64,000 nucleotides of DNA from Siminovitchia fordii DSM 16014 = CIP 108821 (GCF_000374565.1 NZ_KB894685.1:596221-660220); one strand, 5' to 3'. Shown: positions 10,731-19,506, numbered from the stretch's first letter. Notes: a model not told the origin generated them from the letters alone. Numbers and translations: made by a program.

Positions 10731-11498
10731 TTATAGTAAGAACCTGCTGAACCAATCAACTGTTTTTAAAAATGCGAAACGGGTCACTTTATGCCCGGCA
10801 TTTTCATCTACAAGGAAAGAAAGTCGTTCAGGAGTGTTCTCATATTCATTTTTGATTTTTTGATAAAATTCAAATGTTGGTCCGAATGGAACCACTTGAT
10901 CCTTTTTGCCATGCCAAATAAGAAGCGGCCTTCCCACAATCCGCTCGGACTGAAGGGTTAAATCATATTTCCGCAATTGGGCGTATATAGCTTCCAATTC
11001 ACTACTGGAAAAAGGAATGTTCATTTCTGCTTTTTCCAATGAATTGATTTGTTCGCGGGCCAAGTATTCATACGTCGGGCTGCCCATCAAAGAAACACCC
11101 GCCTTGATCCAATTATATTGGGAAAGTCCGCCGAACATCGTGATGCCTCCCATTGAGGTTCCTACAACTCCAATTTGGCTGTTAATCAATCCTCTTTCTG
11201 ATAATTCTTCTTTCATTTCATTCAGCTCACGGATTGACTGAAGAACAATGTTCCAAAATTCAAAGATCAGCTTTTCCGGATTTCTGCCGTCATTTCGTTC
11301 ACCATGGAGTTTTGCATCAGGAAGGATGACCCTGAACCCTCTTTCTGCAAGCAGGTAGCCGAAATGAAGATTATGTTCCTTCGCGGATGTAAAACCGTGA
11401 AGAAAAAAGACAATTGGAAGCTTTGCCTCTTTTTGTCCTTCTTTTATCACATGTAAAACCGGTATATTCCTTATGTGTTCATGATGGATTTCTATCAA
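10731..11498 (-). CDS. yitV: YitV family alpha/beta hydrolase (esterase-like)
   Basis: From a TTG start the product has 255 residues, the size I recall for B. subtilis YitV. The TTG follows GAAGGAGAG; starting at the farther ATG would add 26 residues without homology. The alpha/beta-hydrolase parts are visible: the oxyanion region FFLHGFTSAKEH, the nucleophile elbow GTSMGG (Ser), an acidic residue in WHGKKDQVVPF and a histidine in NAGHKVTR. It is predicted to be a cytosolic esterase of unknown substrate. It is the first gene of the yitV-yitW pair. Confidence 0.85.
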   Translation of the reverse strand: MIEIHHEHIRNIPVLHVIKEGQKEAKLPIVFFLHGFTSAKEHNLHFGYLLAERGFRVILPDAKLHGERNDGRNPEKLIFEFWNIVLQSIRELNEMKEELSERGLINSQIGVVGTSMGGITMFGGLSQYNWIKAGVSLMGSPTYEYLAREQINSLEKAEMNIPFSSSELEAIYAQLRKYDLTLQSERIVGRPLLIWHGKKDQVVPFGPTFEFYQKIKNEYENTPERLSFLVDENAGHKVTRFAFLKTVDWFSRFLL

Positions 11499-11689
11499 TC
11501 GACTCTCTCCTTCGGTTTGACATGTTGGAATCCCAATTAATGTTATATTGTAACATTCCTCATTCATTCTTACCAAAGATGAACTTTAGCTGACATTAAT
11601 TGCACGATGTTTTTTTGATTCTTTCGTCCAAAATAAATTTGAACGTGTTATGCGTTCCTTCCTACCCATTTTAAAGGCGGTGTGTTGTC

Positions 11690-11842
11690 ATGACTAAAAA
11701 CAGTAAATCCAAACGTTTTACGTATCAGGGAAAGAACTCTGTTGAGCAACATGCACAACGTTTTCCTTATCGCTCCACATTAGATCAAGCAGAAAAAGAA
11801 AAAATCGAGTTTATGAAAGAATCATCGCTCGGAGGAATATAA
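11690..11842 (+). CDS. Small basic hypothetical protein (50 aa)
   Basis: This 50-residue frame starts at ATG 11690 after AAAGGCGGTG. The product is hydrophilic and basic at the start (MTKNSKSKRFTYQGK) with an acidic-basic second half, and has no membrane segment. Its end carries GGAGGA, the ribosome site of the next gene, and the two genes are one base apart, which supports real translation. I do not recognise the family; its size and composition would fit a spore or stress micro-protein, but that is a guess. Confidence 0.6.
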   Translation: MTKNSKSKRFTYQGKNSVEQHAQRFPYRSTLDQAEKEKIEFMKESSLGGI

Positions 11843-11843
11843 G

Positions 11844-12023
11844 GTGGGAAAAAATAGACTTTTTCAAGAGGCTAGACATTTTGTTGAGCTGGCTTTGAGC
11901 AACAGTTCACCTGATGCGGTTGAAGCTGCCAAAAATGCATTGTCTTCTGCGTATGCCAATTCAACCTTGGCACAGCAACAACAGCTGCGACAACTCCAGG
12001 AAAAGCTGGACCGCATCACTTAA
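11844..12023 (+). CDS. DUF3813 family small protein
   Basis: A 59-residue protein starting at GTG 11844, with GGAGGA at 11831-11836 inside the previous gene. The sequence (KNRLFQEARHFVELALSN, then AKNALSSAYANSTLAQQQQL) matches the DUF3813 family of small helical Bacillus proteins. Function is unknown. It is translationally coupled to the upstream 50-aa gene. Confidence 0.75.
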   Translation: MGKNRLFQEARHFVELALSNSSPDAVEAAKNALSSAYANSTLAQQQQLRQLQEKLDRIT

Positions 12024-12026
12024 GAG

Positions 12027-12069
12027 GTCTGACCCCCAGTACGTTAATGTACTAAAGGGGGGCTGACCC
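12027..12069. terminator. Hairpin with duplicated CTGACCCC arms between DUF3813 gene and yitT
   Basis: The stem CCCCCAGTAC / GTACT...GGGGG closes around GTTAAT and is flanked by GGTCTGACCCCC on the left and GGGGGGCTGACCCC on the right. It separates two convergent genes and probably ends transcription, although the T-run is weak. The duplicated flank looks like a small repeat. Confidence 0.6.
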
Positions 12070-12070
12070 C

Positions 12071-12925
12071 TTAATCTTTTCGGAAAAAACCAAAAACCGC
12101 CGCTGTCTCAACGATGTTTGTAAATGCTTCAGGATCCACTTCCTTAATGACATGTTCGAGCTCATATAATTCATAACGGGTTATCACAATAATCATCATG
12201 TCTTTTTCCTGGTTGGAAAAGGCACCTTTTGCAGGCACCATCGTAATGCCTCTGAACATCCTCTTATAAATGGCTTCTTTTAACTCGGGAGCTTTTTTCG
12301 TGACAATCATAGCCGTCAATTTCTGATGGCGTGTATGGATAGCATCAATTACTCTTGTCGAGGCATAGACCGACAGCAAAGTGTATAATGCCTTGTCCCA
12401 TCCATAAACAGCCCCCGCTGTCAGTATGATGATGGCGTTTAACATAAAAAAGTAGGTCCCCACAGATTTGTCACTCATCCGGGAGAGAATCATCGATATG
12501 ATATCCAACCCTCCAGTCGATGCCCCTATTTTCAGTGTAATCCCGATTCCGATTGCAGTGATTACCCCTCCAAATACGGCATATAGCATGATATCCGCTG
12601 TCTGGGCTTTCACCGGAATGATTTCAAGGAAAAAAGAAGTGACAACAACTGATATAAAGCTATAAATCGTAAAAGACTTTCCGACTTTGAACCAGCCCAG
12701 GATGGCAACAGGGATATTGAACAACAATAATAAAATACCCGTTGATACGCTCAATGGAGTAAACTGATTTAAAATTTTGGATAAAAGCTGTGCGGCACCA
12801 GTAAAGCCGCTGGCATAAACATTAGCCGGAATGAGAAAATAATTCATCGCAACGGCAACGAGAATCGCGCCCGCTATGATGACAACCAGTTTTTTTATAA
12901 CTTCCCATAATGATTGATGACTCAT
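12071..12925 (-). CDS. yitT: YitT family membrane protein (DUF161 + DUF2179)
   Basis: The 284-residue product has five or six hydrophobic helices in its first 190 residues (DUF161/YitT membrane domain, with the family stretch IPANVYASGFTGAAQLL) and a soluble C-terminal DUF2179 domain (KLTAMIVTKKAPELKEAIYKR onward). It is a plasma-membrane protein; the family's transported or sensed substrate is unknown. The start follows GGGTG. It faces yitS divergently with a degenerate repeat between them. Confidence 0.92.
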   Translation of the reverse strand: MSHQSLWEVIKKLVVIIAGAILVAVAMNYFLIPANVYASGFTGAAQLLSKILNQFTPLSVSTGILLLLFNIPVAILGWFKVGKSFTIYSFISVVVTSFFLEIIPVKAQTADIMLYAVFGGVITAIGIGITLKIGASTGGLDIISMILSRMSDKSVGTYFFMLNAIIILTAGAVYGWDKALYTLLSVYASTRVIDAIHTRHQKLTAMIVTKKAPELKEAIYKRMFRGITMVPAKGAFSNQEKDMMIIVITRYELYELEHVIKEVDPEAFTNIVETAAVFGFFRKD

Positions 12926-13007
12926 TTTTTCACCCTTATTCTACGTTTTAACATTGAGGTTTCTGATGAAAGCAGATAAACTATAAGAAATGTGAAAGAC
13001 GCGCAGC

Positions 13008-13107
13008 TTTGGGCAACAAGCACAAGACCAATTGGATGAGACAGTTCGAAAACGAACAACAATCTTTACTTGACCTTGAGCGACAACGCCTGAAGCTAGA
13101 CAATATA
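13008..13107. repeat. Degenerate interspersed repeat, copy 2
   Basis: The block GGGCAACAAGCACAAGACCA, then AATTG, a spacer, ACTTGACCTTGAG and finally CGCCTGAAGCTAGACAA resembles copy 3 at 24486-24590 (GCGACAAGCACAAGGCAAATT ... GACTTGTGACCTCGA). Its right end is close to the reverse complement of the left end of the 10059 repeat. It holds no gene and lies between the divergent yitT and yitS. Confidence 0.55.
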
Positions 13108-13157
13108 TAAAAGAACACAGTTTGTCAAAATTATTTTTTCACGGAAGGTGTATTTTT

Positions 13158-14015
13158 ATGACATTGAAACTTTTTGCCGACAGTGCTTGTGACCTGCCAC
13201 TGTCATTCTATGAGGAAAACAATGTGGAATTGATCACACTTCAGGTGCATATAGACGACAAGGAATACAAAGACTTGAAGAATATCCAGCCTGAACAGGT
13301 ATATCAAGAAATCAGGGCAGGGAAAATGCCCAAAACATCCCAGGCTTCTCCTCAACAGCTCCATGAGCTGTTTACCTCCCTTGCAAAATCAGGGGAAAGC
13401 GGGTTATACATATCCATGTCTTCTGGCCTTTCCGGAACATATCAAACAGCTGAGATGGTTAAAGAACAAGTCAAAGAAGAATTTCCCGATCTGGATTTGA
13501 CGATTATCGATTCCAAAGCCGTTTCTTTAGGGTATGGTTTAACCGTGATGGCTGTTGCAGAACGGATTAAAAATAATGAACCAAAGGAAGATATCATCAA
13601 ATTTGCCCAATCCAATTGCAATCGAATGGAACATTTGTTTACAATCGAGGACCTGGAGTTCCTTGCTGCAGGCGGACGCTTATCGAAGTCATCTGCATTT
13701 TTCGGTGGACTTTTAAACATTAAGCCCCTTCTCCATGTGGATGATGGAAAACTGGTCCCACTTGAAAAAATCCGCGGTAAAAAGAAGCTTTTAAAGAGAA
13801 TGCTCGGCCTAATGGAGGAACGGGGTGTCGACCTCGAAAACCAACTGATCGGAATCAGCCATGGCGATGATGAAGAAACAGCATTGGAAATGAAAAAATT
13901 AATCGAAGAGCGTTTTGGGACGAAGGATTTTTATATACGATTGATTGGTGCGACAGTCGCTTCACATGCAGGCCCTGGAACACTCGCAGTCTTTTTTCTT
14001 AAAAAGCCAGACTAG
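13158..14015 (+). CDS. yitS: DegV family fatty-acid-binding protein
   Basis: DegV proteins bind a fatty acid between two domains and serve fatty-acid kinase systems. The 285-residue product shows the family start KLFADSACDLP (with the SACDLP loop), the ISMSSGLSGTYQTA loop and the C-terminal SHAGPGTLAVFF stretch. ATG 13158 is chosen over an ATG 12 codons upstream because GGAAGGTG precedes it and the family begins there. It is transcribed divergently from yitT, as expected for the yitS-yitT pair. Confidence 0.92.
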   Translation: MTLKLFADSACDLPLSFYEENNVELITLQVHIDDKEYKDLKNIQPEQVYQEIRAGKMPKTSQASPQQLHELFTSLAKSGESGLYISMSSGLSGTYQTAEMVKEQVKEEFPDLDLTIIDSKAVSLGYGLTVMAVAERIKNNEPKEDIIKFAQSNCNRMEHLFTIEDLEFLAAGGRLSKSSAFFGGLLNIKPLLHVDDGKLVPLEKIRGKKKLLKRMLGLMEERGVDLENQLIGISHGDDEETALEMKKLIEERFGTKDFYIRLIGATVASHAGPGTLAVFFLKKPD

Positions 14016-14069
14016 TGGCTCCCTGTTTTGCAAATACTAATTGTAAACATAGTAAAGGAAGATTCTCTT

Positions 14070-14204
14070 ATGCGATACAATACATCAGATAACAACAAAA
14101 AGGCAAGGGATAACCAAGCCAGACAAGAAATAAAAAATATCCGGCACGAAGAGGAACGCAAAGCAGGAAAACATCAATATTCCAAAAAAACAGATCATCT
14201 TTAA
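14070..14204 (+). CDS. DUF3941 family micro-protein (44 aa)
   Basis: A 44-residue, very hydrophilic protein (TSDNNKKARDNQARQEIKN ... GKHQYSKKTDHL) with a GGAA ribosome site upstream and a strong terminator right after the stop. The sequence fits DUF3941, a family of tiny Bacillus proteins of unknown role. It follows yitS by 54 bases. Confidence 0.7.
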   Translation: MRYNTSDNNKKARDNQARQEIKNIRHEEERKAGKHQYSKKTDHL

Positions 14205-14210
14205 AAGGCA

Positions 14211-14245
14211 GTGCAGCTTTTGCCAATCGGCAATAAGCTGCTTTT
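14211..14245 (+). terminator. Terminator after the DUF3941 gene
   Basis: GCAGCTTTTGCC pairs with GGCAATAAGCTGC around a 4-base loop and is followed by TTTTTTCTT. Confidence 0.88.
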
Positions 14246-14506
14246 TTCTTATTGATCACTCTGCAAAAATCTGCAATTTTACTATGTGGATTTTTTCTGA
14301 GGAGTTGAATCACAAGTCAATATGGCTATGTTGTCAGGTTGTGTTACACATAAAAGCGAAATAAACTAAACATTTCCAGTGATGAAGTGTCTTCTTCAAT
14401 AAAGCTTTGTGCCAATAAGGAATTACTTTCCCTTTCCTCATCCATTCTTTCATTAGCGAATGTTCCATTTTGGTCATTCGTTAAACGGGCGTTGACGCTT
14501 TTATTA

Positions 14507-14535
14507 TTGTCCTTCCTCTCCCATTCACCTATAAT
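14507..14535 (+). promoter_or_regulatory. Promoter of yajQ
   Basis: TTGTCC (14507-14512), a 17-bp spacer and TATAAT (14530-14535) lie about 28 bases before the yajQ start. Confidence 0.65.
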
Positions 14536-14562
14536 GAAAGAAAAGCTGTCCGGAGGTAGATT

Positions 14563-15054
14563 ATGGCAAAGGAAAATTCATTTGACATCGTATCCAAGGT
14601 TGACCTTTCCGAAGTATCGAACGCGATTAATATCGCAATGAAAGAGATTAAGAACCGTTTTGACTTCAAAGGGAGCAAAAGCAATATCACACTGGAAAAT
14701 GATGAGCTTGTACTCATTTCGGATGATGAATTTAAATTGTCTCAGGTGAAGGATGTTTTGTTCGGGAAGCTAATCAAGCGTGAGGTCCCTGTAAAAAATA
14801 TTCAATACGGGAAAATCGAGAGCGCCTTGGGAGGTACCGTCCGCCAACGTGGAAAACTTGTACAAGGAATCGATAAGGATAATGCCAAGAAGATCAATAC
14901 GATCATTAAAGACAGCCGTTTAAAAGTTAAAAGCCAAATCCAGGATGATCAAATACGAGTCACTGGAAAAAATCGTGATGATCTGCAGCAAATTATCAGT
15001 GCCATCAGGTCTGCAGACCTTCCAATCGATGTCCAATTCATCAACTACAGATAA
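14563..15054 (+). CDS. yajQ: YajQ family nucleotide-binding protein
   Basis: The 163-residue product is a full-length YajQ/UPF0234 protein: it begins [20 protein letters not shown] and carries the conserved [10 protein letters not shown] stretch. In B. subtilis the equivalent is YitK. Family members bind nucleic acid or nucleotides, and some bind cyclic di-GMP; the role in Bacillus is not settled. The ATG follows CCGGAGG, with its own promoter and terminator. Confidence 0.95.
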   Translation: MAKENSFDIVSKVDLSEVSNAINIAMKEIKNRFDFKGSKSNITLENDELVLISDDEFKLSQVKDVLFGKLIKREVPVKNIQYGKIESALGGTVRQRGKLVQGIDKDNAKKINTIIKDSRLKVKSQIQDDQIRVTGKNRDDLQQIISAIRSADLPIDVQFINYR

Positions 15055-15073
15055 TTGAATTGAATATTTCAAA

Positions 15074-15113
15074 TGCGAATGGGTATATGATACATATATC
15101 CATTCGCTTTTTT
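15074..15113 (+). terminator. Terminator of yajQ
   Basis: GCGAATGG pairs with CCATTCGC, and the inner TATATG/CATATA arms extend the stem; a run of seven T follows. Confidence 0.9.
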
Positions 15114-15140
15114 TATGGCAAATGAAAAAGGAGGGCTAGA

Positions 15141-16004
15141 ATGAGCGAAAATAAAAAGCAAACAATGCCTAAGCAGGTCCAAAATCATCAGCCAGGAATA
15201 GAATCGGAAATGGATCCTGTTCCTAAATCTGTTGATCCGAGCTACCAAGGGAGCGGTAAACTCGATGGAAAAGCGGCGATTATCACCGGAGGGGACAGTG
15301 GTATAGGAAAAGCTGTGGCCATCTATTTTGCCAAGGAAGGGGCAGATGTAGCCATCAGCTATTTGAATGAAGACCAAGATGCTGAAACAACAAAAAAACT
15401 CGTTGAGGAAGAAGGCAGAAAATGCCTGCTTATCCGCGGCGATGTTGGAAATGAAGCTCATTGCCAGCAAATTGTTCAGCAGGTCATCGATGAATTTGGA
15501 AAAATAGATATACTTGTAAACAATGCGGGTGAACAGCATCCCAAAAAAAGTCTGCTTGAAATAACGGACGAGCAGCTGCAAAAGACGTTCAGAACAAATG
15601 TGTTCTCGATGTTCTACTTGACAAAAGCCGTCCTTCCCCATCTGAAACAAGGAAGCAGTATTATCAATACCGCTTCTATCACAGCATATAAGGGCAGCCC
15701 GGGTTTAATTGATTATTCTGCAACAAAAGGGGCCATCGTATCATTCACCCGCTCCCTTTCAGAGTCATTAGCTGATAAAGGAATACGTGTAAATGGGGTA
15801 GCTCCAGGTCCTATTTGGACACCTTTGATACCATCGACCTTTTCAGCGGAGCATGTCGGGACGTTCGGTTCTACACAACCGATGAAAAGACCGGGACAGC
15901 CGCATGAACTGGCGCCGGCCTATGTCTATCTCGCATCAAATGACTCCAGCTACGTCTCCGGCCAAATGCTCCACGTTAACGGCGGAGAAGTGCTGAACGG
16001 TTAA
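15141..16004 (+). CDS. SDR family oxidoreductase (general-stress type, YdaD/Gsp39-like)
   Basis: The 287-residue protein is a classical short-chain dehydrogenase: a cofactor loop TGGDSGIGKA at about residues 50-59, NNAG, a catalytic serine region (INTASITAY), YxxxK in DYSATKGAI, and PGPIWTPLIP after it. The extra N-terminal tail of about 40 residues with QPGIESEM is typical of the B. subtilis YdaD/YhxC/YhdF stress group. The substrate is unknown. An AAAGGAGGG site precedes the ATG. A sigma-B promoter could be expected from the family, but I do not see a convincing one. Confidence 0.88.
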   Translation: MSENKKQTMPKQVQNHQPGIESEMDPVPKSVDPSYQGSGKLDGKAAIITGGDSGIGKAVAIYFAKEGADVAISYLNEDQDAETTKKLVEEEGRKCLLIRGDVGNEAHCQQIVQQVIDEFGKIDILVNNAGEQHPKKSLLEITDEQLQKTFRTNVFSMFYLTKAVLPHLKQGSSIINTASITAYKGSPGLIDYSATKGAIVSFTRSLSESLADKGIRVNGVAPGPIWTPLIPSTFSAEHVGTFGSTQPMKRPGQPHELAPAYVYLASNDSSYVSGQMLHVNGGEVLNG

Positions 16005-16192
16005 GAACCTCCTGTTTATCGTCATAAAGCTGAGCAGCACTGCTGAAGGAGGAGTTTCCCTTCAGCAGCGCTTGATTTGATAGCAATTCGGCAAGTTCCA
16101 TTAACGCTGTCCATCCCCCCTGCATAATGACATCCAGTACATCTACTCTTCGTATCTATTCTGATAACTAAATTTTCCACAGTATAGAAAAA

Positions 16193-16217
16193 GCTGCCGT
16201 TAAAGACTTACGGCAGC
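16193..16217 (-). terminator. Terminator of the amylase-like gene
   Basis: GCTGCCGT pairs with ACGGCAGC around nine bases and is followed on the minus strand by TTTTT. Confidence 0.88.
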
Positions 16218-16228
16218 ATCTACATCAG

Positions 16229-17758
16229 TTAGCTCGTTTCATAAGGGTTCCGCTTTTTTCCTCTTCTCCAAGCAAAATACATAAAGAAGCCAAAGAGAAT
16301 AAATACGGCAAAAATCGAAAGAATAAACGGAATATTATACCCTGCCTTATCAGCAAGTTTATACACTTCCATCATTTCCCTGTCCACGACTATTTTATAT
16401 TCACCGTTCTTACTTTTTACCAAGTCAGAGGCAAACAATCCCCTAAGTTCTTTATCATCTTCCAATTTATCAGCCGGAATCACCACAGTCCGGTCCTTTG
16501 TTGTATTGTTAATTGCAGCTACAAGCATATCGCCTTCATACTCTCTTTTAAAGACGAGCATTCCATCTTTCTCATACAGGATCTCCATATCCCCGCGGCT
16601 AAGCGCTCTCTGTTCCTGCCTGATCATCCCTATCCTGCCGATAAACTCCATTAATTCATCATCGGCCCGAAAATTCATCACCGGGACATTGTCGGGCGGC
16701 AAATCTCCGTTTACAGCAATTTCGGTACCATAGAAAACGATCGGCACTTCAGGTTGGGTGTATAAGTAGAAAAGTGCAAGTTTCCAACGGGCACCAGGGT
16801 ATTCCTTGTTGTCCACCATATCTTTTGTGTACCTGGTTGAATTTCGATCATCGAAAAGAGCTCCCAATGCTTGAGGATCAGGATATGTTCCTTTATTCTT
16901 TTCCCACATATCCATCAATGATTTTGAAGACACATCTATAGTCGAATAGGAATTCCTCAAAGGTTCGGTCATTATTGAATCAGTGACACCATCAATTCCT
17001 GCTTTTTGATACTTTGCCAGATCATCCATCGTTCCCTCGCCTGCTGTACCAGCCAAATAAAAGTTTTCATTTTTCTCTTTTACAGCAGCAGAGAATTCTT
17101 CCCAAAATCCAAGAGGCGCCAGATCGAGACCTGACAGGCTGTAGCCGTCAATATTTGTTTGTTCGATCCACCATTTGGCAGCATCAATAAGATATGCTTT
17201 GACTTCCTCGTTATCTTGGTCAAGCTGCGGTAAACCGTTCAACCATTTATTAGTAGAATCCAGGCCCTCTTTTTTGAACCAATCCCTCTTGGATGGATCT
17301 TTAGTCCAGGGATGCTTTGGTCCAACATGAGTTGTCACAAACTCAAACATGACTTTCATATCTCTTTTGTGAGCTTCATTAACAAGCTCTTTCAACTCGT
17401 CAATCGTCCCAAAATGAGGATCTGTCTCATAGAAGTCATTGACCCATTCCCCATGAAAGCCATTTTCTTCATTTTTAAAAACAGGTGACAGCATGATGGT
17501 TGTAAAACCCATATCCTTTAAATAATCCAGCTGCTGGATGATTCCCCGGAAGTCACCGCCCTGGAATGAATTTACAGGATCGGAATAGTCCACTCCTTCA
17601 TCATTGGTGTTGTCCCCATTATTAAATCGATCCACCATAAGTGAATAAACGATTTCATCTTCCCACAAACGTTCTTCTTTTTTGTCGGCACTTGCTGAAA
17701 AGGCGGCGGAAAAAAGAAGAAACGGAACAAGCAGGAAAACCAGACTCTTTTTGCTCAA
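16229..17758 (-). CDS. Membrane-anchored GH13 alpha-amylase-like protein with all catalytic residues replaced
   Basis: The 509-residue product has an N-terminal signal peptide ending near ASA-D25, a GH13 (alpha-amylase) barrel from about 30 to 400, a beta domain, and a C-terminal membrane helix (about 475-496) with a basic tail, so the barrel should face outside. The fold is clear (YSLMVDRFNNGD, HGEWVNDFYETDPHFG, FYGTEIAVNGD). However, the four active-site regions are altered: region I reads FEFVTTH where DxVxNH is usual; region II reads DGYSLSG where DGYRLD is usual (Arg to Ser207, nucleophile Asp to Ser209); the acid Glu of region III aligns with Thr238; and region IV reads DDRNSTR where DNHD is usual (Asp to Asn306). 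The frame is intact, so this looks like a maintained pseudoenzyme, perhaps a glucan binder, and not a broken gene. Confidence 0.88.
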   Translation of the reverse strand: MSKKSLVFLLVPFLLFSAAFSASADKKEERLWEDEIVYSLMVDRFNNGDNTNDEGVDYSDPVNSFQGGDFRGIIQQLDYLKDMGFTTIMLSPVFKNEENGFHGEWVNDFYETDPHFGTIDELKELVNEAHKRDMKVMFEFVTTHVGPKHPWTKDPSKRDWFKKEGLDSTNKWLNGLPQLDQDNEEVKAYLIDAAKWWIEQTNIDGYSLSGLDLAPLGFWEEFSAAVKEKNENFYLAGTAGEGTMDDLAKYQKAGIDGVTDSIMTEPLRNSYSTIDVSSKSLMDMWEKNKGTYPDPQALGALFDDRNSTRYTKDMVDNKEYPGARWKLALFYLYTQPEVPIVFYGTEIAVNGDLPPDNVPVMNFRADDELMEFIGRIGMIRQEQRALSRGDMEILYEKDGMLVFKREYEGDMLVAAINNTTKDRTVVIPADKLEDDKELRGLFASDLVKSKNGEYKIVVDREMMEVYKLADKAGYNIPFILSIFAVFILFGFFMYFAWRRGKKRNPYETS

Positions 17759-17823
17759 ATCCGTTACCTCCCTATAACATCTACGCCTTTAAGATTAGCC
17801 TTTCCACCTGCTCCCCGTCAATT

Positions 17824-19506
17824 TTATGCATTCGAAGCGTTATCTTTTTTTTCAAGCCAACAAGTGAAACGCCTGGCTTCAAGCGGTTTTTCAATAAAAT
17901 GGCCCTGAACGAAGTCACAACCCAAACTGGTCAGCATCGCCAGCTGGTGATTCGTTTCGATTCCTTCAGCAACCACCCGAAGGCCCAGTCCGTGACCCAT
18001 TGTCAAAATGGCATGAACGATTGGGAAATCAGGTGAGTGATGACTCAAATTTTGAATGAAAGAACGGTCAATTTTCAACGTATGAATGGGAAGTTGCTTA
18101 AGGTAGCCTAACGAGGAGTACCCGGTGCCAAAGTCGTCAATAGAAAACTTAACTCCCATTCTCTCTAATTCACACATCATTTCAATCGTCTTGCTGGATT
18201 GATCGATCATAATGCTTTCAGTCAGTTCCAGGTATAAACATTCCGCTTTTAAACCGGATTGTTCAAGGGCCTCTTTCACATTTTTAATAAATTGTGCACT
18301 GTCCAACTGGTATGCCGAAACATTGACAGAAGCACTCATATGTTTATATCCAGCTTCCTGCCATTTCTTCACTTGCTTGCATGCTGTCTTTAATATCCAC
18401 TTTCCAAGGGAATGGATCATTCCGGTCTCTTCTGCGATCGGGATGAATTCCAACGGTGGAATAAGCCCCCACTTCGGATGCTCCCAGCGAAGCAAAGCCT
18501 CACATGCTCTTATTTCTCCTGTTGCGGATTGAATGATTGGCTGGTAGACAAGGAAAAACTCATTATTTTCAATCCCGTTTCGGAGGCTCCTTTCCAGATC
18601 AGCACGTTTTTCCATCTCAAGATTCATTTCATTTCCGTGGAAGGCAATGTTGTCATGTGTTCCGGCTCTTGCATAACCCAATGCAATTCCGGCATTATTC
18701 AACAGGTCTTTTGTATCTGCTCCATCACGTGGATAGCTGCTGATTCCGATTGCTGCCGAAAAATTAAACTCCTGTTTTCCAAAGCGCAAAGGCTTTTCAA
18801 TTGCCATGATAATGTGATTTCCCAATTTTTCAAGCTCGGTATAATCTTCGGATCCATCCATCAATATAGCAAATTTATTTCTTGAAAATCTGCCGATAAA
18901 TGACTGATCGGGCAGACTCGCTTCAATCCGCTTGGCCATTTGGATTATCGCCCAGTCTCCTGCCGAATGCCCAAGCGCATCACTGATCATTTGGAGTCTC
19001 CTTATTTGAATAATTAAAATCGCAAGACTCTCATGCGAATCACTTACTCGCTTGATTCTATTAAACAATTCATTCTCAATACTTTTCCTGTTGGGCAGCC
19101 TCGTCTTTTCATCGTAGAGTGGATACTTCTTTATTTTTTCTTCGGTCAAAATTCGCCCAATAAATAGGATTTCACGGCAGCTTTCATTAAGATCTACAGG
19201 TATCACCTGAAGGCGATAACCTCTTGTTTCACCAGATTCGGTTATGATTTCCGCTTCCATTTTGATTTTTTTTACTGTTCCTTCTCTCATTCTTTCGATA
19301 GCCGACCGCACTGCCTCTTGTTGAGAGTCCAAAAAGAACGAAAGGAAGGATGTACCTGCAGCTTCATCTTCACTTTTGCCTAAAACCTTCGAGCAGGCCG
19401 AGTTCATCATTGTAATGCGACCGTTTATGTCAATGGCAAAGATTAAGTCTTCGTGATGGTCTTTGATTGCTTGAAAATACTTTTTTGTCCAGATGGGCTG
19501 TTCCAA
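17824..19506 (-). CDS. PAS / degenerate GGDEF / EAL protein, predicted cyclic-di-GMP phosphodiesterase
   Basis: The 560-residue cytosolic protein has a PAS domain (about 10-125), a GGDEF domain (about 130-290) and an EAL domain (about 300-550). The GGDEF motif is SRNKF (208-212), so it should not make cyclic di-GMP; the upstream DALGHSAGD helix is kept, which could allow GTP binding. The EAL domain keeps its key elements: EALLRW, VNVSAYQL, LELTES, DDFGTGYSS, LKIDRSF, AEGIET and the late QG. It should therefore hydrolyse cyclic di-GMP, with the PAS domain as sensor and the dead GGDEF as possible regulator. It is upstream of the amylase-like gene on the same strand, separated by about 65 bases. 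Confidence 0.9.
   Translation of the reverse strand: MEQPIWTKKYFQAIKDHHEDLIFAIDINGRITMMNSACSKVLGKSEDEAAGTSFLSFFLDSQQEAVRSAIERMREGTVKKIKMEAEIITESGETRGYRLQVIPVDLNESCREILFIGRILTEEKIKKYPLYDEKTRLPNRKSIENELFNRIKRVSDSHESLAILIIQIRRLQMISDALGHSAGDWAIIQMAKRIEASLPDQSFIGRFSRNKFAILMDGSEDYTELEKLGNHIIMAIEKPLRFGKQEFNFSAAIGISSYPRDGADTKDLLNNAGIALGYARAGTHDNIAFHGNEMNLEMEKRADLERSLRNGIENNEFFLVYQPIIQSATGEIRACEALLRWEHPKWGLIPPLEFIPIAEETGMIHSLGKWILKTACKQVKKWQEAGYKHMSASVNVSAYQLDSAQFIKNVKEALEQSGLKAECLYLELTESIMIDQSSKTIEMMCELERMGVKFSIDDFGTGYSSLGYLKQLPIHTLKIDRSFIQNLSHHSPDFPIVHAILTMGHGLGLRVVAEGIETNHQLAMLTSLGCDFVQGHFIEKPLEARRFTCWLEKKDNASNA

Larger units (their letters stand above)
14205..14562. other. Intergenic region before yajQ
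   Basis: It contains the terminator at 14211-14245 and a promoter at 14507-14535, listed separately. The bases between (about 14250-14500) show no gene or clear regulatory structure; a weak minus-strand frame at 14068-14313 mostly overlaps the DUF3941 gene and is not credible. Confidence 0.5.

Noticed and set aside
15050-15141. Sigma-B promoter for the SDR gene
   Set aside because: GGGTAT occurs but lies inside the yajQ terminator stem and no GTTTAA-like -35 is at the right spacing.
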